A program made the position numbers and the translations under genes. From JAAYEV01 sp964508195 (lineage in GTDB: Bacteria; Bacillota; Clostridia; Ch29): a stretch of DNA of 64,000 nt. Below, piece after piece: positions 26,177 to 35,291 of the stretch. The stretch covers positions 1 to 64,000 of the forward strand of contig CAZDSH010000001.1 in NCBI GenBank assembly GCA_964508195.1, in the 5' to 3' direction. Within the stretch, counting starts at the first letter, position 1. Each line of letters begins with the position of its first letter. The notes under the pieces were generated by a model. The model saw only the letters and a list, made by a program, of their open reading frames with translations, ran no database searches and was not told the DNA's origin.

Positions 26177-27946
26177 TTACTTCCCATAAGTACCTAGTTT
26201 TATTTCCCCTTCGGCCCTGTAAAAGGATACATATTCAAGGGTATCCCTTACGTGCATTTTAGAGCTGCCGATGGTAATCGTTGTACCGGCATGGACTACA
26301 CCCTCTACGTTTATTCTACCTGTGGATATGGTATCCAGCTGTTCCTGCATACCCGCTAATTTCATCGTGTTTTGTCTTATATTTTCTTCGAGCTGGGACT
26401 TTAAGTTTAAACATTTTTGGAGCAATACCTTCCTATTTTCAGGCACATAGCCCGTCTTTGCGATCTTAGCCACCAGCTTAATATTGGACTCTACCTGCTG
26501 CAGGGACTTCTTTTCCTCTTCGATCTTTTTTATAAGATCATCAATCTTTGTCTTTAAACCGGGATCGACCCCTACTTCAATATGGGTGGCGGTAGCCATT
26601 GGCGAGCCGATGGTCTTTGCACGTATTTCCTTCCCGGCGGAGATGTTTCCGCCCACTAAAAGCCCCTTTCTGCCCTTTAGTTCAATGCTGGATTTACATC
26701 GTATAACGCTATGCATAATCGCTTCTGCAGTTATGCCGCCCTTAGCCTCTACTGTACAGTTTTCGATAAACCTAGAAACGAGGGTACCTTCACATATAAG
26801 TACGCCCCTGCCGCTGCCTTGGGCGCCCCTTTTGAGTATTATATCCCCTCCGGATACGAGTTTCGCCCCCTCGACGACCCCGTGCACTTCGATGTCCCCA
26901 TCGGCGTGTATCTCAAAACCCGTGAGCACATTACCGCCGACCCTTACTTTACCTACGAACCTTATATTCCCCGTCGAATTGTCCACATTGCTGCGTACCT
27001 CGTATATCGGGTGAACATTAATCCTACCGTTTACAAAGTTTATCTGGCCATCCACCGCGGCTATTAGGCTAAGGTTATCAGCTGTAACTTCGGTGTTTTT
27101 GCCCTTAGGCAACCTTGCAATCGCACCGGCCTTGGCCTTAATCGGGTTACCTAATACGTCCTGCCCGTCCGTACCCTCGGTAGGGGGCACAAGACTTGCG
27201 AGGGTCTGTTTAGCTACAACATTTTCGATAAGATCCAGTTCACGGAAGTCTATGGAACCGTTTGCCCTGGTCTTCAATTCCCTTTTTTTGTTTATCTCTA
27301 CCTTATAATCTACGTACCCATCCTCCCCGTTTATAGGCTCAACCGCTGTGGCAATGAGGACCGGTGTACCATAAATATTTTTTGTGATCATGTTCTCTAT
27401 ATTATTATAATTCAATCCGGCTACCACACCATTCTTATTGAGTATGGTCACAGCCCTATCCTTGGTAAGGGTATCGCCTCCGTTAGGAGGTATCATAACG
27501 GCATAGGCGGATTTATTATCTTTTTCAATATTAATTTCGAGGGTTGCCGGATGCTTTATTTCTTCTTGGGGGGGGGCGATCTTTATCGTTTCAGTATTTA
27601 CTACATTTGCCGCTTCTATTATAGCCTCTTCATCTATATCCTTAACATCTTTATATTTTAGGTTTTCCCTTATGTCCTCGGCCCTAACACTCATTCCGTT
27701 GCCAACAGGCGGGTTCACTTTAACATAAACTCCGTCCTTTTTGTACAACACCCTGAAGTTGCCATCCACATTCGTAGGCATATTGTAAAGGGGAGATATC
27801 TCTACGACGAACTCTCCCTCCTCGCCTACGTCCTTCGCTCCGTCTGTACCCTTAATAAGATACACTTCCGCCGTGTCATAGGTGACACCGAAATGTCTAA
27901 GTCCTTTGTCCACTGCCTCCTGAAATGTTTTTCCCCTGAATATCAT
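26177..27946 (-). CDS. fapA: FapA family (DUF342) flagellar assembly protein A
   Basis: The 589-residue protein starts with a Jag-N-like domain (FRGKTFQEAVDKGLRHFGV), continues with a DUF342 region, and has many glycine-rich beta-helix turns in the second half (GGNVLTGFEIHADGDIEVHG, then VEGAKLVSGGDIILKRGAQG). A coiled coil follows near residues 480-545 and a short beta end. The family has been linked to flagellar assembly and polar localisation in Vibrio; its biochemical role is unclear. Here it is 13 bases downstream of the sigD gene. Length is typical of the longer clostridial forms. Confidence 0.85.
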   Translation of the reverse strand: MIFRGKTFQEAVDKGLRHFGVTYDTAEVYLIKGTDGAKDVGEEGEFVVEISPLYNMPTNVDGNFRVLYKKDGVYVKVNPPVGNGMSVRAEDIRENLKYKDVKDIDEEAIIEAANVVNTETIKIAPPQEEIKHPATLEINIEKDNKSAYAVMIPPNGGDTLTKDRAVTILNKNGVVAGLNYNNIENMITKNIYGTPVLIATAVEPINGEDGYVDYKVEINKKRELKTRANGSIDFRELDLIENVVAKQTLASLVPPTEGTDGQDVLGNPIKAKAGAIARLPKGKNTEVTADNLSLIAAVDGQINFVNGRINVHPIYEVRSNVDNSTGNIRFVGKVRVGGNVLTGFEIHADGDIEVHGVVEGAKLVSGGDIILKRGAQGSGRGVLICEGTLVSRFIENCTVEAKGGITAEAIMHSVIRCKSSIELKGRKGLLVGGNISAGKEIRAKTIGSPMATATHIEVGVDPGLKTKIDDLIKKIEEEKKSLQQVESNIKLVAKIAKTGYVPENRKVLLQKCLNLKSQLEENIRQNTMKLAGMQEQLDTISTGRINVEGVVHAGTTITIGSSKMHVRDTLEYVSFYRAEGEIKLGTYGK

Positions 27947-27959
27947 TTTTTAACACCCC

Positions 27960-28730
27960 CTATATAGTTAGGTCCGCCCTATGTGCTGAAAGGCAATTCT
28001 TCATACGTAAAACAGCCCTTGTATGTAATTGAGATATCCTGGATTCGGATACGTCTAATACTTTTCCAATTTCTTTATAGGTCAGCCCTTCGTAGTAATA
28101 TAAAGTAATTATCAATCGTTCCCTTTCCGGCAGACCTTCTATCGCTTCCCTAAGGAGCCTTTTAGTCTCTTTGGCTTCCAACAGTTCATCCGGTTGTTTT
28201 ACGTGGGTGTTCCTATTCTCCTCCCCCGATGGTATTGTTCTAACTTCCATATTGTTTTCCAATAACTCCTCTAATGACAGTATTGATAGCGCTCCTATAT
28301 CCCCTAATGTCTTCAAAAATGTTGTCTTGTCTACGCCTATGTACTCTGCCACCTCGTCATCGGTAGGAGTTCTACTTAATTTTAACTCCAAGTCTTTATA
28401 CGCACTTTCTATCTCTTTAGCTTTGTACCTGAGGGAACGGGGTGCCCAATCATTTTTTCTGAGGTGATCTATTATCGCCCCCCGTATTCTTAGCTGGGCA
28501 TAGGTTTCAAATTTAATGTTCTTATTGATATCGAATTTATCTATTGCATCCATAAGGCCGAATATGCCATAGCTTATCAAGTCATCCATTTCTACGCTCC
28601 CCGTGCTTAACGTGCTTTTTAGACGACCTGCTACTATTTTAACCAACGGGATATAGCTGTTCATTAAAACATTTCTAAGGTCGCGACGATTATCTTTTTT
28701 ATATTCGTCCCATAATTTTGCCTCATCCAT
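27960..28730 (-). CDS. sigD: RNA polymerase sigma factor SigD/FliA
   Basis: SigD directs transcription of late flagellar genes such as flagellin, hook-associated proteins and stators. The 256-residue protein has sigma regions 2 (DDLISYGIFGLMDAIDKFD, then FETYAQLRIRGAIIDHLR), 3 (RYKAKEIESAYKDLELKL) and 4 (ITLYYYEGLTYKEIGKVL followed by DVSESRISQLH). I start at ATG with GGGGGGA about 10 bases upstream, 18 bases inside the longest frame. It sits near the end of the long fla/che operon, as in Bacillus, where distance to the promoter limits its level. Confidence 0.96.
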   Translation of the reverse strand: MDEAKLWDEYKKDNRRDLRNVLMNSYIPLVKIVAGRLKSTLSTGSVEMDDLISYGIFGLMDAIDKFDINKNIKFETYAQLRIRGAIIDHLRKNDWAPRSLRYKAKEIESAYKDLELKLSRTPTDDEVAEYIGVDKTTFLKTLGDIGALSILSLEELLENNMEVRTIPSGEENRNTHVKQPDELLEAKETKRLLREAIEGLPERERLIITLYYYEGLTYKEIGKVLDVSESRISQLHTRAVLRMKNCLSAHRADLTI

Positions 28731-28752
28731 ATTAGCTAATCCCCCCACGGTT

Positions 28753-29052
28753 CTAATCCTCCTTCGATGAATCTATAACCGTAAACTTTAATTCTTCGAA
28801 CTCCCCATCATCTTTTTGTCTTTTTTGTTCCGGGGCCGTATGTTTCCCTTCCTCCCTCGTTTTTGCTGTGTCCTTCTCAATACCGGCTAACACCTTTAAG
28901 AAACAAAAACCTAATATATAAAAACAAATAATTGCGGGTATGATCCTAAAAAGGGCCGTTAAAGGCGATACCCTTTTTATCACGCAAACAAGTATAGATA
29001 TAATCAGGGCAATAGCCGAAAAATATAGCGGTATTATTTTGTTGTCATACAT
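28753..29052 (-). CDS. Small two-helix membrane protein, unknown function
   Basis: This 99-residue protein has two hydrophobic helices at about residues 7-25 and 33-56, then a polar, charged tail (EKDTAKTREEGKHTAPEQKR onwards). I do not recognise it. It lies between cheD and sigD, where clostridial operons often hold a small membrane gene, and has an AAGGGTGA site. It may be an accessory motility protein; nothing in the sequence gives its function. Confidence 0.7.
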   Translation of the reverse strand: MYDNKIIPLYFSAIALIISILVCVIKRVSPLTALFRIIPAIICFYILGFCFLKVLAGIEKDTAKTREEGKHTAPEQKRQKDDGEFEELKFTVIDSSKED

Positions 29053-29064
29053 AATTCATCACCC

Positions 29065-29553
29065 TTATAACACGTTTGTTCCATGACCTATAGTCTTTAT
29101 ATTAAGGGCCCCGTTCTCCGAAAAAAACTTTATAGTTCTCCCGTAGTTACCCCCTACGTCCTCGGCGATTATATTCACCCTTTGCCTTTTTAGCTCTTCC
29201 TTCACCGCCCTTACATTCCGTTCACCGATTCTCATAAGCTCATTATCGGATTTAAAAGCGAACATCTGTGCACCACCGGCTATTTTGGCGGTTATAATGC
29301 TTTTGTTTGCTCCTAATCCTATCATATCATTGATTAGCATTTTAATCGCCGTATCTGCGAACTTAGCCTTGTTAGAGTTGTTTTTTATCTCCAGGCTTGA
29401 GGGGAGCATTATATGGGCCATTCCGATAATTTTTTCACGTCGTTCGTAGAGGCATATCCCTACACAGGATCCCAGTCCAAGGGTAACTAATACTGAAGGG
29501 TCCTTTGCAGCGGCGGCCTCCGCTATACCGATCTTTATGATTTTAACCGTCAT
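29065..29553 (-). CDS. cheD: Chemoreceptor glutamine deamidase CheD
   Basis: CheD deamidates glutamines on chemoreceptors and binds CheC to tune adaptation. The 162-residue protein has the catalytic cysteine C30 in LGLGSCVGICLYE and histidine H47 in GMAHIMLPS, with a nearby threonine completing the known triad. Its ATG overlaps the cheC stop as ATGA, so the two are translationally coupled. This matches the known CheC-CheD complex. Confidence 0.95.
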   Translation of the reverse strand: MTVKIIKIGIAEAAAAKDPSVLVTLGLGSCVGICLYERREKIIGMAHIMLPSSLEIKNNSNKAKFADTAIKMLINDMIGLGANKSIITAKIAGGAQMFAFKSDNELMRIGERNVRAVKEELKRQRVNIIAEDVGGNYGRTIKFFSENGALNIKTIGHGTNVL

Positions 29554-30164
29554 AGTTCTGTTACTCCTAATTTATCCATAAGTTTAGCAAAGGATTCTAT
29601 ATCGGGGATCAATAAAAAGTTACCCTTTACATGTTTTTTCCCTTCGGAGAAGTGGGTTTCTATAAAAAGTACGCTATCCCCCATATAACCGAACTGTATA
29701 ATGGGAACACTTAACACAGCACCCGCCATATCAATAGCGAGGGCGGGTACCGAAATTTTTATATCCATTCCGGTCATCGTAGATAGTGAGCTTATGTAGG
29801 ACCCTGCTAATATATTCCCTATTTCTTCAAGGGCGGACAGATCCATTTCACCGAATTCGTCGGCCTCTCTAGGCACATCAAATAGCATATCCAAAAGCGA
29901 TCTCGCACAATGTACCGGCAACAAAAACATAATTGTTCCCGTTATATCCCTCTCCATCCGGAAATAGATACCTGCTATCTCCGCTTCGGCACCGCCGAGT
30001 ATCTCGCTAAGTTCTTTAAATTTCAAAATCCTCACCCGGGGTACCTCCATGGATACTTTCTTGTTCAGCATCTTTGAGAGGGCGGTTACCGCGTTCCCGG
30101 CTCCCACGCTTCCAAGTTCCTTAAGGGTTTCCATTTGCATAAAGCTCATGTTTTCGTAATCCAT
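29550..30164 (-). CDS. cheC: CheY-P phosphatase CheC
   Basis: CheC removes phosphate from CheY-P and is stimulated by CheD. The 204-residue protein shows two CheC motifs: LKELGSVGAGNAVTALSKML near the N-terminus and LEEIGNILAGSYISSLSTMT near residues 110-130, each with the key Glu and Asn. I start at the ATG that gives MDYENMSFMQ; a GTG five codons upstream is also possible. It lies between cheW and cheD. Confidence 0.94.
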   Translation of the reverse strand: MDYENMSFMQMETLKELGSVGAGNAVTALSKMLNKKVSMEVPRVRILKFKELSEILGGAEAEIAGIYFRMERDITGTIMFLLPVHCARSLLDMLFDVPREADEFGEMDLSALEEIGNILAGSYISSLSTMTGMDIKISVPALAIDMAGAVLSVPIIQFGYMGDSVLFIETHFSEGKKHVKGNFLLIPDIESFAKLMDKLGVTEL

Positions 30165-30189
30165 TGTCACGGCCCTCACTTCCAGTTGG

Positions 30190-30615
30190 TTAATTCGTGT
30201 TCAATAATTTTTCCAGATCCATCACTCCGATTATCCTTTCCCGAAACTTGATTATGCTCTTTATATAGTTATCCCCCTTGCCCCCGGCAAACTCCGTACC
30301 CGCGTCGATCAGGTCATCCTCTACGTCGATAACTTCCTTTGCGGTATCGGCGGTGATGCCTATTTCTATATCCTTTACGTTTATAATTATTATTCTGCTC
30401 TCGTCATCAAAGCCTTTGTCCTTTAGGCCAATTCGTTCCCTTGTATTGAATACAGGGATGACCTCACCCCTTAAATTTATAACCCCTTTTACGAAATCCC
30501 TGGCCCCGGGTACCGGGGTTATTTCGGTTATTTTTTCTATAGTCTTTACATTGTCTATTTCGATGGCAAACTCCCTGTCCCCTATCTTAAAGACAACGTA
30601 CTGGATGATCGGCAT
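30190..30615 (-). CDS. cheW: Chemotaxis coupling protein CheW
   Basis: CheW links chemoreceptors to the CheA kinase. The 141-residue protein is a single CheW (SH3-like) domain: YVVFKIGDREFAIEIDNVKT, then GVINLRGEVIPVFNTRERIG and the C-terminal DLEKLL. The ATG follows AAGGGGTG by six bases; the GTG three codons upstream lies inside that site. It is directly downstream of cheA. Confidence 0.95.
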   Translation of the reverse strand: MPIIQYVVFKIGDREFAIEIDNVKTIEKITEITPVPGARDFVKGVINLRGEVIPVFNTRERIGLKDKGFDDESRIIIINVKDIEIGITADTAKEVIDVEDDLIDAGTEFAGGKGDNYIKSIIKFRERIIGVMDLEKLLNTN

Positions 30616-30635
30616 GTTACCCACCCCTTGTATAA

Positions 30636-32600
30636 TTATAAAAAAGGATTAATATCCAATATAAGTGATACCTTTCCATCGCCTAATATAGTAGCCCCGG
30701 CTATATACCGTATACCGGATAAGTATTTGCCCAGGGATTTAATTACTATTTCCTGTTGCCCTATTAGCCTATCCACTATGGCTCCAGCTAGTTTTTCGCC
30801 CTTTCTTACTACCACCATCGTCATCTCACCGTCGGTTTCGGTTTTATCTTTGAACCCCAGTTCCTGGGTAAGCCTAATAATAGGGAGGACTTTTCCCCTT
30901 AACAATACTGCTTCCTTATTCTGTACATTTTTTATGCCGGCCCTTTTTACGGTCACGATTTCCTTTATAGTATTTAAGGGTATAGCATAACATTGATCCG
31001 CTACGTTTACCAAAAGCGCCTGTATAATGGCCAGTGTCAAGGGCAATCTGATGATAAATTTACACCCTTGCCCCGGCCGGTTTTCTACTTCCATCGTCCC
31101 GCCTAGGCCCTCTATTTTCGTTTTTACCACATCAAGGCCCACGCCACGGCCGGAGAGGTCCGAGACTTTTCCTACGGTAGTAAATCCCGTTAAAAACGTT
31201 TGTTCGATTAATTCCTCCTCGCTGAAGGTCTCGATCTGCTGTTTTTCATAGCGCCCCATCTGTATTAATTTCTCTTTAATCCTTTTAGTATCAATGCCCT
31301 TGCCATCGTCCTCTACCTCTATCACCACTGTATTACCATCATGGAATGCCCTCAGCACAATCCTGCCCGCAGGTGTCTTGTTAAGTTTTTTCCGTTCCTC
31401 TATCGGTTCTATACCGTGATCTATTGAATTGCGTATAAGATGGATAAGGGGGTCTCCTATTTCGTCTATAACTGTCCTATCCACCTCGGTTTTTTCTCCG
31501 TACATCAGAAGCCTCGTATCCTTGCCTAGCTCCTTAGAAAGGTCCCTGACCATCCTGGGGAATCTGTTAAATATCCTTTCGATGGGTACCATCCTTACCT
31601 TCATAACGGCATCATGTAAGTTTGTAGTGATCCTTTCAAGGTATTCCAGCGTTTCATCGGAGCCCGCTCTTCCACGGTTATCCCTATCCTCTTCCAGACG
31701 CGTTTTAATTATTATAAGCTCGCTTACTAGATTCATCAAATTATCAAGCCTATCTATGTCCACCCGGACTGTTTTTCCCGTTATGCTTTTTATGCTCCGC
31801 TCCTTAACATAATCACCATCCTGGACTTCTTCAAAGTGTATGTCTTCCTTTTCTTCGGGTATATACACTTCCCGTACCTTTATTTCCTCTAACCCGGATA
31901 TAGAATCCAAACTTTTTTCTATGTCCCCCTGATCCTTGCCGGTTATTATTACGAGCTTAATGGTGCGATCAAACTTCTCGTCCTCGATATCCTCTACCGA
32001 CGGAACCGATTTGATAATATCCCCCTTCTTTTCTAGGGTATTAAATATTATGAAAGCCCTTGCGGATTTTAACATACAATCCTTATTAAGGCTTATCTCT
32101 ATCATAAAACAATTATACCCCTGTTGGCGGGCCTTATTTATTACAAAAACCTCGTGATCGTCCATCTTTATATCCTGATGGGCCCCATCCTTTCCGGTAT
32201 ATTTCTTAGCCACCGATTCCTTTCCCTGCAGTTTGTGCAATCTCTTAATGAGGCTACTATTGTCCATATCCTGTTTTGGACCCTTCTTATCAATATTAGT
32301 AATGAACACCTGTAGCCTGTCCAGACATTCAAATAACAGATCTATTAGATCGGCATGCACCTTTAGTTTTTCCTTTCGTATCCCATCTAACAGGCTTTCC
32401 ATTTCGTGTACTAACTCCGCTATCCCAATGAACCCCATGGTAGCCGCCATACCCTTTAAAGTGTGGGATACCCTGAATATTTCGTTAAGTGTATCCTTAT
32501 CCCGGGGATGTTTTTCCAGTTGTAACAAGCCATCGCTAAGACTCTCTAAATGATCGGCAGCCTCCTCAAGGAATGTATCAAGGAACTGATTTGTGTCCAT
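30636..32600 (-). CDS. cheA: Chemotaxis histidine kinase CheA
   Basis: CheA phosphorylates CheY and CheB in response to receptors. The 654-residue protein has an Hpt domain with phospho-accepting H46 (RVSHTLKGMA), a P2-like response-regulator-binding domain at about 150-255, the dimerisation helices with RVDIDRLDNLMNLVSELIII, a HATPase domain with HLIRNSIDHGIEP, DDGKGID and GRGVGLDVVK, and a C-terminal CheW-like domain. The ATG has GGAGGTG seven bases upstream, four bases after the cheB stop. It is of normal length. Confidence 0.96.
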   Translation of the reverse strand: MDTNQFLDTFLEEAADHLESLSDGLLQLEKHPRDKDTLNEIFRVSHTLKGMAATMGFIGIAELVHEMESLLDGIRKEKLKVHADLIDLLFECLDRLQVFITNIDKKGPKQDMDNSSLIKRLHKLQGKESVAKKYTGKDGAHQDIKMDDHEVFVINKARQQGYNCFMIEISLNKDCMLKSARAFIIFNTLEKKGDIIKSVPSVEDIEDEKFDRTIKLVIITGKDQGDIEKSLDSISGLEEIKVREVYIPEEKEDIHFEEVQDGDYVKERSIKSITGKTVRVDIDRLDNLMNLVSELIIIKTRLEEDRDNRGRAGSDETLEYLERITTNLHDAVMKVRMVPIERIFNRFPRMVRDLSKELGKDTRLLMYGEKTEVDRTVIDEIGDPLIHLIRNSIDHGIEPIEERKKLNKTPAGRIVLRAFHDGNTVVIEVEDDGKGIDTKRIKEKLIQMGRYEKQQIETFSEEELIEQTFLTGFTTVGKVSDLSGRGVGLDVVKTKIEGLGGTMEVENRPGQGCKFIIRLPLTLAIIQALLVNVADQCYAIPLNTIKEIVTVKRAGIKNVQNKEAVLLRGKVLPIIRLTQELGFKDKTETDGEMTMVVVRKGEKLAGAIVDRLIGQQEIVIKSLGKYLSGIRYIAGATILGDGKVSLILDINPFL

Positions 32601-32604
32601 GTCT

Positions 32605-33660
32605 TTACACCTCCAGACCCTTAAGAATTTCTTCACCGATACTGTCCAGATCCACTATTTTATCAATAAGCCCTTTTTTTATGGCAGCTCCCGGCATACC
32701 GAATACGATGGAACTTTTTTTGTCTTGGGCTATAGCGAAGCTATCCCGTGTTTTTTTTAGCTTTGCCAGACCTGCCGAACCGTCGCTACCCATACCCGTC
32801 ATGATCACGGCAATAGTTTTAAAGGTATGGATATTGCTCAGGGATTCGAATAATACGTCCACCGACGGTCTATGCCCTGAAACCACAGCCCCATCGTCTA
32901 ACTTTACCGTATAGTCCCTTCCCCGGTTATTGTCTTCTACTCGCATATGATACCCCCCCGGCGCTATATAACAGTAGCCCGCCCTAACTTTTTCTCCATG
33001 CCGCGCTTCCTTAACGTTTAACCGGCATAAAGAATTCAGCCGTTGGGCGAAGGATTTCGTAAAGCCCGGGGGCATGTGCTGTACCACCATCACCGCCCCC
33101 GCGATATTCCCCGGTATAACCGGTAGTACTCGTTGTAATGCCTTTGGCCCGCCTGTGGACGAGCCTATGGCTACCATATACTTTATCGTGTCCCCGCATA
33201 TTTTGTCCGTCGGCGATACCTTCAATATCGGTTTGACGCCGGGTTTATGTTTTTGTAGCTTTATCGTTGAAGCTACCATTATTTTTTGTTTAAGCTCCTC
33301 TGAAAACCTTGTTAAATCCTCCCCGGGGCCAATAGAGGGTTTTGTTATAAAATCCACTGCACCGATATCGAGGGATTGTATAGTTTCTATGGCCCCCCTT
33401 TTTGTATAACTGCTTATCATAATAACGGGGGTGGGCTTAGTTTCGATTATCGCCCTAAGGGCCTCTAAACCGTTCATACCAGGCATTTCTATATCCATAG
33501 TTACTACATCAATGTCCCTTTGATTTAATATTTCGAGGGCTTGGGCTCCGTTTCCTGCAGAGGCAACAACTTTTATTTTGCTACTACGAGCCAGGATGCT
33601 TTTTATGACCCTTTGCATAAAAGCGGAATCGTCCACTACGAGAACTTTAATTTCGGCCAT
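32605..33660 (-). CDS. cheB: Protein-glutamate methylesterase CheB
   Basis: CheB demethylates chemoreceptors when phosphorylated by CheA. The 351-residue protein has a receiver domain with phospho-acceptor D56 (VTMDIEMPGMNG) and K in FITKPS, and a methylesterase domain with S168 (GSSTGGP), H195 (VVQHMPPGF) and the aspartate in MTGMGSDGSAG. The start codon overlaps the stop of the PilZ gene (TAATG). No cheR gene is in the window; the methyltransferase must be elsewhere. Confidence 0.96.
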   Translation of the reverse strand: MAEIKVLVVDDSAFMQRVIKSILARSSKIKVVASAGNGAQALEILNQRDIDVVTMDIEMPGMNGLEALRAIIETKPTPVIMISSYTKRGAIETIQSLDIGAVDFITKPSIGPGEDLTRFSEELKQKIMVASTIKLQKHKPGVKPILKVSPTDKICGDTIKYMVAIGSSTGGPKALQRVLPVIPGNIAGAVMVVQHMPPGFTKSFAQRLNSLCRLNVKEARHGEKVRAGYCYIAPGGYHMRVEDNNRGRDYTVKLDDGAVVSGHRPSVDVLFESLSNIHTFKTIAVIMTGMGSDGSAGLAKLKKTRDSFAIAQDKKSSIVFGMPGAAIKKGLIDKIVDLDSIGEEILKGLEV

Positions 33661-34310
33661 TAGATCAGTCCTTTTCGTTTTAACTTACTCTGTTCTTTGA
33701 ATATATATCCTATTATTTCGCTGCGCATTTTTTCATTTAGTCCTAAAAATTGAATACCTATTTCGTAGTTGTATTCCTTATTATATACGGCATTACTCCT
33801 TACTACCTTTGCTTTGATCGAGAACAGTTTGCCCTCTAATACCAGGCTACAAAATACGATACAGCCCTTTTCCAAATCCTTATCCGAGGCTAATCTCATA
33901 CCCCCTGCACTTAAATCCAATGTACAACACTTAATGGTTTTCTTCCCATTTTCCGTAGAACAGTCTACATGCAAGAGAACTGGCAGGATTGTGCTAAGCC
34001 GATAATAGTCCCGCCTTTGGCTCTTTTTTAGCGGTGGGATTACACGTACTTTTAAACTTGGTATACGCCCGCCACTCCTACTGATGACCCGGCCTTTGAA
34101 CTCGTAGATACCGTTTTCCTTATAGAACAAAATGTCTATTACTCCGCCGGGCCAAAGGGGTACTAATTTACCCCGTAGCATAGGCATTGCTATCGTAAGG
34201 ATACCCCCATGGCAACCCCCTAACACCTGGCTTACCATCGAATATTGTTTTTTTGACTTTTTGTTTTTTGTTATAAGCAACTTCTCCCCTATGGTAACAG
34301 GAATATCCAA
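33660..34310 (-). CDS. PilZ-domain flagellar brake protein (YcgR-like)
   Basis: The 216-residue protein has a YcgR-type N-terminal domain (about 1-95) and a C-terminal PilZ domain. Both c-di-GMP-binding motifs are present: RxxxR as R100-D-Y-Y-R104 and D132-L-S-A-G-G137. Proteins of this type (YcgR in E. coli, YpfA/MotI in Bacillus) slow or disengage the motor when c-di-GMP is high. It begins with TTG about 10 bases after GGGGAGG-like sequence. It lies between flhG and cheB, and the operon's leader carries a c-di-GMP riboswitch, so the same signal would act twice. Confidence 0.92.
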   Translation of the reverse strand: MDIPVTIGEKLLITKNKKSKKQYSMVSQVLGGCHGGILTIAMPMLRGKLVPLWPGGVIDILFYKENGIYEFKGRVISRSGGRIPSLKVRVIPPLKKSQRRDYYRLSTILPVLLHVDCSTENGKKTIKCCTLDLSAGGMRLASDKDLEKGCIVFCSLVLEGKLFSIKAKVVRSNAVYNKEYNYEIGIQFLGLNEKMRSEIIGYIFKEQSKLKRKGLI

Positions 34311-34342
34311 TATCGGAGTCCCCCTCCCTTTAAATAAACATT

Positions 34343-35266
34343 TTACGAAGGTTTCATAGATGTGTACAACCTAGAGATAAAGCCCCTTAGTCCCTCGGAC
34401 TTTTGCTTGTAATCCATATTATCCGCAATCCTTTGGGCAATTCTTTCTACATTTCTAGTAGCATCGCTTTTAGGAAAACCTATGGAAAAAGGAACCTGTA
34501 ATTTTATAGCCCTGCTTACCGAAGGATCCCTTTTTAGGAAACCAAGGTTTTTAATTTCGGTGTTGATAAATTTATTAGCTGCGACATTTATTAACTTAAA
34601 TGTATCCTCGGCCTCCTCGGGACTATCTGCAAAATTTGTAATTAACTTTACTTCGCAATCTTTATTGTTCAAACTTATTATCTTTAAAATGGCATAGGAA
34701 TCGGTAATAGAAGTAGGCTCTGAATTAGTAACGATTATAACTTCCCTGGCAGCTAGAACGAACTCTATAACATTTCGTGAGATCCCTGCACCGGTATCCA
34801 CTAGTATAAAATCAGCATAGCTATCCAAGGGAGATAAAATACTAAGCAGCCTATCAAGGTTTTGTCTGCTTAAGTAGGCCATTTCCATGATACCCGTACC
34901 GCCGGATAGAAACTTTATACCCATAGGCCCATCAGTCATAGCATCCGTTAGGCCCAGCCCCGAATTAATGATATCGTACATGCTATATTTAGGTACTATG
35001 CCTAACATCACTTCGACATTTGCTAGCCCCAGGTCTCCATCAATAATTACGACTTTGTAGCCGCATTTTACGAGCTGTATCGCGATATTTATAGTAATAC
35101 TCGTTTTGCCTACGCCGCCCTTTCCGCTCGTTACGGCTATTAACCGTGCCTTTTTTTCGCTCTTTTTAGCGGAGCGATCTATTATGATCTCCGATTTTTC
35201 CCTAAGGCCCCTTACTATCCGTCTGAGTTTTTCTGCCTGGTCAGCAGTTGGGTTGGGTTTAACCAT
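34343..35266 (-). CDS. flhG: Flagellar number regulator FlhG (MinD-like ATPase)
   Basis: FlhG is a MinD-type ATPase that controls flagellar number and stimulates the FlhF GTPase. The 307-residue protein has the DQAEKLR activating motif at residues 9-15, the deviant P-loop GKGGVGKT at 48-55, and GDLGLANVEVMLGI and DTGAGIS motifs. A C-terminal amphipathic end (ISRLYTSMK) could bind membrane. A GGGAGG site precedes the ATG, and it directly follows flhF. Confidence 0.94.
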   Translation of the reverse strand: MVKPNPTADQAEKLRRIVRGLREKSEIIIDRSAKKSEKKARLIAVTSGKGGVGKTSITINIAIQLVKCGYKVVIIDGDLGLANVEVMLGIVPKYSMYDIINSGLGLTDAMTDGPMGIKFLSGGTGIMEMAYLSRQNLDRLLSILSPLDSYADFILVDTGAGISRNVIEFVLAAREVIIVTNSEPTSITDSYAILKIISLNNKDCEVKLITNFADSPEEAEDTFKLINVAANKFINTEIKNLGFLKRDPSVSRAIKLQVPFSIGFPKSDATRNVERIAQRIADNMDYKQKSEGLRGFISRLYTSMKPS

Positions 35267-35291
35267 CGTTATTTACCTCCCATTTATCCTG

